64,000 nucleotides of DNA from Taudactylus pleione (Eukaryota; Chordata; Amphibia; Anura; Myobatrachidae). The DNA lies in contig JAUIMM010000040.1 in NCBI GenBank assembly GCA_031769625.1, forward strand, positions 12,964,501 to 13,028,500, read 5' to 3'. Positions within the stretch are counted from its first letter, which is position 1. Each line of letters opens with the position of its first letter. Both the position numbers and the translations under genes were made by a program. Below the pieces are notes generated by a model. That model worked only from the letters and a program-made list of their open reading frames with translations. It did no database searches and was not told where the DNA came from. Shown here piece by piece: positions 44,325 through 52,633 of the stretch.

Positions 44325-44600
44325 CACTTACCAGAAACCCGCTCCTGCCCCTGGTCCCGCCGCCGATATCAGCTCATCCGTCCGCCGCTTTGCACTATGG
44401 GAGTGACGTCATGACGTCACTCCCATTACCCACTGCGGGAGCCGGAAGATGTCTGGCTCTGGCAGTGGGTGCAGCAGCCGATGAGAGTCTGTCTGACTGT
44501 CATCAGCTGCTAAAGCAAACACACAGCTGCCGGCACCGGCAGCTGTGTGTTTGTGCTGTGTAGCGCTGACCGAGCTCCGTCCGGTCAGCGCTACACACGC
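44325..44600 (-). promoter_or_regulatory. Shared GC-rich module with double CRE palindrome
   Basis: A perfect 30-bp palindrome (44397-44426) has two abutting consensus CREs, TGACGTCA at 44404-44411 and 44412-44419. On the minus strand it is preceded by hairpins 'gtagcgctgaccg', 'cagctgccggcaccggcagctg' and 'gcagccgatgagagtc', and followed by a GC-rich leader and a GTAAGT donor (minus strand, 44326-44331). The cleanest copy of the module in the window; CREB/ATF-driven transcription is a reasonable inference. Confidence 0.55.
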
Positions 44601-44799
44601 GGTGCAGCTGTGTCACTGAGACACAGTCTGCCCGCGGCAAACATGGTACGCAGCTGAGGCGCCCTTCGCTATGTGGCGCCTTACGCAGCTGTGTACCATG
44701 CGTAATGGGAGAACCGGCCCTGTATATAGGGCACCCATATTTAGCAGTGCTGTATAGATAAATGGAGTCATTCACAGCACATCAGTCCCTTCCACATGT

Positions 44800-45110
44800 A
44801 CACACTAGGGTTCATTATTTATCAGAAGCCCATAGCCCCACGGCAGGAGACACACTCAGTAATACCATATTGAGAGCTGGTGCTCTAGGATTAATGTGAG
44901 CATATACAATACACTTTTGCGTTACATTTTGCATAGCTTTTGACATTCCTGGCCAGTACAATTTGTCTGTTAAAAGTGACAGGAGTTTATACTCAACCAT
45001 CTTCCACAATTATTCTTCCCTTGGGCCCATACCTCTGTGTAGTGGTACACAAATTGTTCAAGGTCTGTGTTGTGAGAGACCCCTGGCTAAAGATGCGAAA
45101 ACTCGCAATT
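44800..45110 (-). pseudogene. Retroelement integrase relic (zinc-binding region)
   Basis: Minus-strand residues around LYWPGMSKAMQNV followed by a CIVYAHINPR segment resemble the end of the HHCC zinc-binding region of retroviral or Gypsy integrases. The upstream linker-like 'GRIIVEDG' lies in an adjoining frame. Stops and the lack of other pol domains show a short, decayed fragment. Endogenous retrovirus is more likely than Gypsy because of the 'NPR' motif, but this is uncertain. Confidence 0.45.
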
Positions 45111-45404
45111 TGTGTCCATGCACAGAAATCATTCTGACTCATTATCAGCCCATAGCATGCAATTAAACATAAATATATATAATACCATTCCATACAAGTA
45201 ATATGGAGTATAATACTTTTATTCACCACTGTGTATGTACTCATTAACTTTAGTTAGGGACAACCGGGGCCCATGGCAGTAAAGGGGCCTATCATCCGCA
45301 GCTGGCTGCATTAGTAGCAGTACTGTGATGAGTCAGACTGACTCATTACAGCACGTCATGGCTGGCTGGGGGCCCTAACAAAGAAGGACACTGCTGTGGT
45401 CCGG

Positions 45405-45602
45405 CCAGAGGAGAGAGGAGGGTAGTGGGTAGTCTGGCTGGAGGAGAGAGGAGGGTAGTGGGCAGTCTGGCTGGAGGAGAGAGGAGGGTAGTGGGCAGTC
45501 TGGCTGGAGGAGAGAGGAGGGTAGTGGGCAGTCTGGCAGGAGGAGAGAGGAGGGTAGTGGGCAGTCTGGCTGGAGGAGAGCGGAGGGTAGTGGGTGGTCT
45601 GG
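45405..45602 (+). repeat. 33-bp minisatellite
   Basis: Nearly identical units of GAGAGAGGAGGGTAGTGGGC + AGTCTGGCTGGAG, almost six copies. 33 is divisible by 3, so both strands carry open repetitive frames that are not genes. Confidence 0.85.
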
Positions 45603-45739
45603 CCAAAGGAGGATAGCCCCTCCCTTCCTGAAGATGGAACTACCGGCGATGCTACGGTGATCGCCTTCCCACCCTGCAGTCCAGGGAAGCAGATGAGTGT
45701 GCTGGCACTGCCTGGGGGGAGGTGCCTGTGAGTACTGTG

Positions 45740-46215
45740 ATTGGGGCAATGAGTGCTGCAAGGGGGGGGTTAGTGAGCTATGAGGGTAAGCTGTGAAAGG
45801 GATTAGTGTGTGCTATTAGGGGACTATAAGCTGTGACGGGGACTGCGAGCTATGAGGGGTAAGTGAGCTATGATGGAGTTAGTGTGTGTTATGAGGGGGT
45901 CAGTGTGTGCTTTTAGGGGAATTATAAACTGCAAGGCGGACAGGGGGCTATGAGGGATAAGTGAACTATGATGGAGTCAGTGTGTGCTATGAGTGGGGGG
46001 CAGTGAGTGCTGCAAGGGGGGACAGTGAACTGAGGAGGACAGTGAGTGATGCAAGGGGTTAGTAAGCTGTGAGGGGTGAAGTATTGTGAAAGGGGGCAGT
46101 GAGAGCTGCAAGGGGGCAGTGAACTATGAAGGGGCAGTGAGAGCCGTGGGGGGGGGGGGGGGGTCGGCAGTGAGCTCAGCGGTAGTAAGATTGTGCTGCA
46201 AGGGGGTCAGTATGA
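45740..46215 (+). repeat. Degenerate G-rich repeat
   Basis: Loosely tandem 'gggggcagtgagctatgagg' and 'gttagtgtgtgctatgag' units with a run of about 16 G at 46150-46165. Probably the interior of an element that also includes the 33-bp array. Confidence 0.6.
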
Positions 46216-46379
46216 AATGGAGGGAACTAAAATGGTAGAAAATAATACGGTGCTAATAAAAATATGGATAAATGACATTTGTAATCTCCTGTGTCCACAG
46301 TTTTTCTTTTGCTCGGTGGGGCCCAAAGCATATTTTTGCTCCTGGGCTCACCACTCTCCTGTTCTGTCACTGATTGTAA

Positions 46380-47965
46380 TCATTATATAACAGTATTAAA
46401 GTTGTTTTAATCTAGTGATAATGTTATGTTTTAGGTCCTTGGAGATAGGGATTTAAGATTATTAGAGCAGGGACAATATTTTACAGGGATTGCAGGGATT
46501 AATAGTATTATACTATAGGGATTGCATGGATTAATAGTATTATACTATAGTAATATTCAGAGCCAGGGTCCCCCTGAGCACTCTGCTGCATGGTGCAGTC
46601 CCCGTGCATTTGCTAAGGGCCAAACGAGTTGGGGCAGATCGGACGATAAATAAGAACGGGCCAGGTGATGAGTGGGGATGGACCGGATGATGAGTGGGGG
46701 TGGGCCGAATGAGGAGTGGGGGTGGTGCTGACAAGATGGGGAAGGCCAGAGAAGTAGTGTGAGCCACCCTATCGTAAGTGCCCCTGGCCCCCCGATGTCT
46801 TAATTTAGCCCTGATAATATTATTGTACCAGGGACTCTGTGCATGTGCCAAAGACGTGCGCACAAAAATGAGCATGACGTTGCGCACAGATTTGTGACCT
46901 CACATCACAGGGACATGTCTGAAAGTCATGCCCCCCCCCCATTTCATGTCACTATGGGGCATTCCAGTGCTCCCTTAGCTGCAGGGCTGACCCCAGGTTC
47001 TCTTGGCACTGTTCAGATTTAATCACTTGCTGCACTGTGGCCTGAGTATGGAATGGTGGTATATTGCCTGATAAATGTAATGCAATATAACTGTATAATG
47101 CAAGGGCTGCAACATGCTTGCTGACATTCTGGCTGCACCCTCCGGGAGGGAGCAGTCATGTTGACATAGCAGGGTGTGTGGCGTGGAATAAGAGGACGTG
47201 GCCAGGGATATTACCCGGCATTAGGGGTGGAGCAGGGGTTGTGACCATTTGGCCCGCACCTCTGATACATTGTGAACAGGGGGCGGGATCATGATGATGC
47301 GATTCAGCGTGAATCGCATCATCAACCCCCTGCTGCGGGACTTTGTGTGAGAGTTGCGGGGAGGGGGGGGGGTCTGGGAGAGACGCCTGTATAATGTAGG
47401 TGTTAATATAAACATTTTCTGTTCTGTAGTGTAGTGTTAATAATAATCTATTTTTATTCAGCTAAGAGCAGTGTTAATAAGAATAAAACTCTTATTTTAC
47501 TGTAGTACAGTGTTAATGATATTCTGTATTCTATTCTGTAGTTCAATGTTAATAATAATAAATTATAATAACATGAATTTATTTATTTCTGTAGTATTGG
47601 GACTTGCTCATTTCCAAGGGGAGCAGCAGTAGAATAGGGCATATCTAGAGTCTCCCAGCTGCCCCTGCATGCAGCGTCATGTGGCCACAGTATGGCGGCC
47701 ACGTCTGACTGATTTACATTCTGATTGTGTATGTGGCGGCGGAAGACAGCTGACACAATGGGAGCCACAGATAGTATTGTACATGCAGAATTAGCGCATG
47801 CACGTACGTGTGGACATGCATTCTGTCATGACAATATTCCAGGGTCCACGAAGCTAGTGCTCTGTTACAGTCCTCCTCATTTCAATCTCTGCAGTGCTAA
47901 TTAGGATGAGACCCACTCATCACTAGCAGAGAAAAGGTTAGCATAAATCAATATTTTCCTAAGAC
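46380..47965. other. Unassigned non-coding sequence
   Basis: Short inverted repeats occur (for example 'tgatgatgcgattcagcg...gaatcgcatcatca' near 47293-47325) but no confirmed termini. No exon is supported. Confidence 0.4.
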
Positions 47966-48099
47966 TAAGGGACATATTCAGTTGGCCACAAGGTTTTGCC
48001 CACAAAAATTATGCGGACCTCGCATCCAATTTTGGATTGCCGCGGTACACGCACTCATGATATCCATGGTATCCAGTTAAAAAAAAAACTGGTCGCCGG

Positions 48100-49260
48100 G
48101 TTTAGTGGTAGTGTATGTGGGGAGCGGGTGCATGGTTAGCGGTAAAGTAGCGTGCGCGGGGAGCGGGTGCAGGGTTAGGGGTAATGTGTGCGCGGGGAGC
48201 GGGTGAAGGGTTAGGGGTAATGTAGTGTGTGTGGGGAGCGGGTGCAGGGTTAGGGGTAATGTAGTGTGTGTGGGGAGCGGGTGCAGGGTTAGGGGTAATG
48301 TAGTGTGTGCGGGGAGCGGGTGCAGGGTTAGGGGTAGTGTAGTGTGTGCGGGGAGCGGGTGTAGGGTTAGGGGTAGTGTAGTGTGTGCGGAGAGCGGGTG
48401 TAGGGTTAGGGGTAGTGTAGTGTGTGCGGGGAGCGGGTGCAGGATTAGGGGTAGTGTAGTGTGTGCGGGGAGCGGGTGTAGTGTTAGTGTAGTGTAGTGT
48501 GTGTGGGGAGCGCGTGCAGGGTTAGGGGTAATGTAGTGTGTGTGGGGAGAAGGGTGCTGGGTTAGGGGTAATGTAGTGTGTGCGGGGAGCGGGTGTAGTG
48601 TTAGGGTAGTGTAGTGTGTGCGGGGAGCGGGTGCAGGGTTAGGGGTAATGTAGTGTGTGCGCGGAGCGGGTGCAGGGTTAGGGGTAGTGTAGTGTGTGCG
48701 GGGAGCGGGTGTAGGGTTAGGGGTAGTGTAGTGTGTGCGAGGAGCGGGTGTAGGGTTAGGGGTAGTGTAGTGTGTGCGGGGAGCGGGTGCAGGATTAGGG
48801 GTAGTGTAGTGTGTGCGGGGAGCGGGTGTAGTGTTAGTGTAGTGTAGTGTGTGCAGGGAGCGGGTGCAGGGTTAGGGGTAATGTAGTGTGTGCGGGGAGC
48901 GGGTGTAGTGTTAGTGTAGTGTAGTGTGTGCAGGGAGCGTGTGTAGGGTTAGGGGTAGTGTAGTGTGTGCGGGGAGTGGGTGCAGGGTTAGGGGTAATGT
49001 AGTGTGTGCGGGGAGCGGGCGTAGTGTTAGGGTAGTGTAGTGTGTGCGGGGAGCGGGTGCAGGGTTAGGGGTAATGTAGTGTGTGCGGGGAGTGGATGCA
49101 GGGTTAGTGGTAGTGTAGTGTGTGCGGGGAGCGGGTGCAGGGTTGGGGGTAATGTAGTGTGTGCGGGGAGTGGGTGCAGGGTTAGGGTTAGTGTAGTGTG
49201 TGCAGGGAGCGTGTGCAGCTTGAGTGCTAGTGTGCACAGGGAGCAGGTGCAGGGGTAGTG
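48100..49260 (+). repeat. 39-bp minisatellite
   Basis: Units follow GTAGTGTGTGCGGGGAGCGG + GTGCAGGGTTAGGGGTAAT, about 28 copies with variants (aat/agt, gcagg/gtagg). A higher-order pattern exists: the block 48225-48500 recurs at 48614-48850. The array resumes at 49755-49925 after an insertion. Cys/Gly-rich frames are artefacts because 39 is divisible by 3. Confidence 0.9.
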
Positions 49261-49269
49261 TAGTGAGAA

Positions 49270-49755
49270 TCAGTATGGGGTTCAAATCCCGACAGCGGCA
49301 GCCGACCGTTCTAAGGTAAGTACTAACTAACCTAATTCTACCCTTAACCCTCCCTTAGGGGTGCCTAACCCTATCCCCCCTCTAAATGCGTAAACCTCAC
49401 CTCCCCTTCCCTGCAGCCTAAACCTAAGTCCCCGGGGGGCGCCTAACCCTAATCTCCCCCCGGGGGTGCCTGATCCTAACCCCCCTTCCCCTAGTCTAAA
49501 CCTAACCTCCCGGGGGGGGTGCCTAACCCTAAGTCCCCGTCCCCCCGAGAACCCTAAACCTATCCCTCCCCCCCCATGGCTGTCTGCGCCCGGCGCCCAG
49601 TTACCTTCGATCGGTAAGCCGGGTGTCGGGCTCCCAGCGTAGGTCTAATAACAGGCGTCAGGATTTCGATGCCTGTCATTAGTGCCTTGCCGGGATTAAG
49701 CAGTCGGGAAGCTGGCGGTCGGGATTACATCCGTCGGCTTCCTGACTGCTTGCCG
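49270..49755. mobile_element. Element with telomere-like repeats (copy 3), inserted in 39-bp array
   Basis: Contains 'tctaaggtaagtactaac' on the left, a CCTAACCCTAA-rich core (49325-49570), 'cagttaccttcgatcgg' on the right and a 'gtcgggattacatccg' outer segment. The layout matches 7665-8195 and 26311-26588. It interrupts the 39-bp minisatellite. Confidence 0.5.
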
Positions 49756-49989
49756 TGTAGTGTGTGCAGGGTGTGTGGGCAGGGTTAGGGTTAGTGTAGT
49801 GTGTGCGGGGAGCATGTGCAGCGTGAGCGCTAGTGTGTGCGGGGAGCGGATGCAGGTTTAGGGGTGGTGTAGTGTGTGCAAGTAGTGGGTGCAAGGTTAG
49901 GGGTAGTGGGGTGCAGGGTTAGCAGAGTAGTACCTGTCCTGTGCCCGGTCCATGGAAGCTGTCTGCAAAGCTCGAGAAGAAGAGATATA

Positions 49990-50532
49990 GGCCCTGATTC
50001 AGAGCCGGATGCTCTGACCAGAGCGCTCGCTCTGAATCAGGGCCCACCTCCATAATTATGGAGCGTCCTCCTGGACGCTCGTATAGCTGTTGGTCATCAC
50101 CCACAGCCTATACGAGCGTGCAGGTTGATGGTCGCGATGGTCTTGACCATCGCGACCATCGCCACTGCGAGCCAGAGCCTGCAGTTGAGTTTCTCAACTG
50201 CAAGGCCCGGAGTGATTTTGGCTCTATCAGAGCCAAAATCACTCCCACTGAGATCACTAGTGATGTCAGTGGGCCGGCTTCTGACGGTAGGCATTCCCTT
50301 GGGAAAGCCCCCGTCTGGGAGGCACGCCCCCGGCACGCCCACCAAAGGGGGCGTGCTGTCAATCAACATCGACAGCATGCCCCCTTTGATCAGACACAAC
50401 GAGCGAAGGAAAGTCCTTCGCTCGTCGTGTCTGGCGCATGCGCACGACGGAGCTCCCTCCGTCATGCGCATGCTCAGTGCACACCATCGACCCACTTGCG
50501 AGCGGACTCGCGAGTGGATCTGAATCAGGCCC
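49990..50532. mobile_element. GGGCCTGATTCAGA MITE, TSD ATA
   Basis: The ends GGCCCTGATTCAGAGCC and TCTGAATCAGGCCC are flanked by ATA (49987-49989, 50533-50535). Internally there are several perfect palindromes: 'ggtcgcgatggtc' around 50130-50160, 'gattttggctct...agagccaaaatc' and 'cgagcgaagga...tccttcgctcg'. Overlapping long open frames on both strands arise from these palindromes. Confidence 0.8.
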
Positions 50533-50978
50533 ATAGTACAAGGAGGACAGTGCTGCAGAAGGTGAGTAATTAAGGACTAATTAAGCTAATTGGAAACTTC
50601 CAATTGCTGAGTAGGTGCTGACAATTTTTCCTTAAAATATGGATTTTAGGAAAAATTGGACCTTTTCTGGAGGCGCTGAAAAATATAACTTCAGCTCTCA
50701 AAATAAAAATCTAAATCCTGCACCCAAATGAATACCAAAAATCTCGCACATGCGGGAAAAACACTGCAGGTGCAAGATTTTTGGTAAACTCGCACCTAAT
50801 TGGATGTGCCCCTAAATCTCATATTTACAGAATTATTAGAGATAAATGAATACACTGTCTTATACCATGTGCTCAGTCACATCCCACCTCTTCTACCCTA
50901 CACTCAACCCTCTGGAGACAGCCTTTTTTTTTATTAAGAAACAAGCATAAAAATGCTTTATTGGTTTACCTAATCTAA

Positions 50979-51243
50979 TGGTGCATACACACGGTCACAT
51001 TTGACAGATGAACGATTGAACGATTTTACCAACGATTTGAGCGATTTTTGACTGCATTAAAATGACTGAAATCGACCAAATCTGACTTCAAACACATCAG
51101 ATGTCAGATATCGTTAACTGACAATCGGGAACGCGCATCGTTCATCGTTAAAGGCTCACATGTTAGATTTTCCTTCAGATATGAACGATTTTTAAAATTG
51201 TTATCGTTCAGATCTGAAGGAAAATCTGACCGTGTATGCACCA
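50979..51243. mobile_element. Foldback MITE with TGGTGCATACAC ends, TSD TAA
   Basis: The ends TGGTGCATACACACGGTCA and CGTGTATGCACCA are flanked by TAA (50976-50978, 51244-51246). The inner arms 'cagatgaacgatt' pair with 'aatcgttcatctg'-like sequence, giving a nearly full-length hairpin of 265 bp. Confidence 0.8.
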
Positions 51244-51246
51244 TAA

Positions 51247-51997
51247 CACTGCTCCCTATCAACAGCAAGATGCAGGAGCATAGGTGACAAGATCACTGGA
51301 CTCCACAGTGCCTCTCTGTATTAGTAGTTATGATTCGGCCCTCTCCGTCTGTCTCAACATATTCAAATGCACGCACAAATGGCCTGCAAAGATATGGCCC
51401 TTCTTTGACCTAGCACTGTGCACTCCTTTCTCAGCTCTAAAAAATGTAAATTTTAATAGGCAACAGGGTAACAGGAGTGTCAGTCAGCCAGAGAGCTGGC
51501 TAGGTATGTATGCCACCCAGCCTATAATATACAGTACATATTTAGAAATACAAAGTATAAATCATTGCCGCAAACCACATTGAGTGAGTGGCATGACATG
51601 AAGTACTCACCACATTGTACAAATACCAATTTCCACAGCTGTGGAATGTATTTGTTAAACTGATTTGTAAGTCTGTTATTTCTGGTTCAAACTGGCAAAA
51701 AAGTAGTTTAAAAAGTTTTTTTTTGACAGTGAACAAGTTTATAACTTAAATTTGTAGTTTGTTTTCAATAACATTTTTGCTAAATGTTTTTGAACATTCC
51801 CAAAGTGCCCCAAATCCAGCGTGTTCTCAACCATAAAAAAATGTTAAGCTCAGTTATAATGACTGTAAACATTTTACATTACTATTTGTAATCTAAAGGT
51901 AAGCAATGGCTAGCTTTGATAGACTGGCCAGATGTCATGCTACATTAGAGTTCCAGTCTCACTTTCAGAAATATAGAAGCCCATCAAAAATGTAATA
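51247..51997. other. A/T-rich sequence without recognised gene
   Basis: No transposon terminus or exon is supported. Short open frames are unrecognised. Confidence 0.5.
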
Positions 51998-52521
51998 CTG
52001 TGAAATAGGGGTGTGCACCGGCCACTTTTCGTGTTTTGGTTTTGGATCTGGATCTTTCTTCGTGTTTTGGATCTGGATTGGTTTTGCCAAAACCACCCTT
52101 CCGTGTTTTGGGTTCTGGGTTTTGTGTTTTGGATCTGTATTTTTTTTTAAAAAAGCATAAAAACAGCTAAAATCACAGAATTTGTAGGTTTTTCTGCTCC
52201 TATGCTATTATTAACCTCAATAACCTTAATTTCCACTCATTTCCAGTCTATTCTGAACACCTCACACCTCACAATAGTGTTTTTATGTCCAAAAGGTTGC
52301 ACCGAGGTAGCTGGATGACTATGCTAAGCGACACAAGTGGGCGGCACAAACACGTGACCCATCTAGGCGTGATACTGCAGTGGCAGACAGGATGGCAGTT
52401 TGAAAAACTAGGCCCCAAACTGTACATAATGCAAAGAAAAAAAAGAGGTGCAAGATGGAATTGTCCTTGGGCCCTCCCACCCACCCTCATGTTGTATAAA
52501 CAGGACATGCACACTTTAACA

Positions 52522-52577
52522 AACCAATCATTTCAGCACCAGGGTCTGCCACACAACTGTGGCTGAAATGATTGGTT
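52522..52577. repeat. 16-bp perfect hairpin downstream of transposase F
   Basis: Same arms as 15997-16052 and 42315-42370, at the same distance from the stop. It is conserved despite frameshifts in the coding region. Confidence 0.7.
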
Positions 52578-52633
52578 AGTTTGGGCCTCCACAAAACAAG
52601 CTGGCAATTAATCTGTCCCTGCACAAACTGGCT

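Larger units (their letters stand above)
43497..44722. mobile_element. hAT-like element with CAGGGCCGG ends and minisatellite core
   Basis: The ends TAGGGCCGGCCCTAG and AGAACCGGCCCTG are flanked by gatatagg (43489-43496) and tatatagg (44723-44730), a 7/8 match. The core is the cagtagt minisatellite (43555-44290), then the GC-rich module. The terminal repeats are unlike the CAGTGGCGTAAC and CTCGAG elements that carry the same core. It has no transposase. Confidence 0.85.
47969..50812. mobile_element. Harbinger-like element carrying a 39-bp minisatellite, TSD TAA
   Basis: The ends GGGACATATTCAGTTGG and CTAATTGGATGTGCCCC are flanked by TAA (47966-47968, 50813-50815). The interior is dominated by the 39-bp array and is interrupted by the telomere-like element (49270-49755) and the MITE 49990-50532. 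The right interior ('aaaatctcgcacatgcgg', 'gtaaactcgcacc') resembles the start of 59325-60098. It has no transposase. Confidence 0.65.

Noticed and set aside
45346..45761. Proline/leucine-rich frames on minus strand
   Set aside because: Produced by the 33-bp minisatellite.
48225..49258. Cys/Gly-rich reading frames
   Set aside because: The 39-bp repeat period is divisible by 3, which keeps a frame open by chance.
7705..49320. GGTAAGTA in the telomere-like elements as splice donors
   Set aside because: It appears at both ends in inverted orientation, so it is better read as part of the element's inverted repeat.
50058..50573. Overlapping long frames on both strands
   Set aside because: They coincide with the palindromes of a MITE; the two strands mirror each other.
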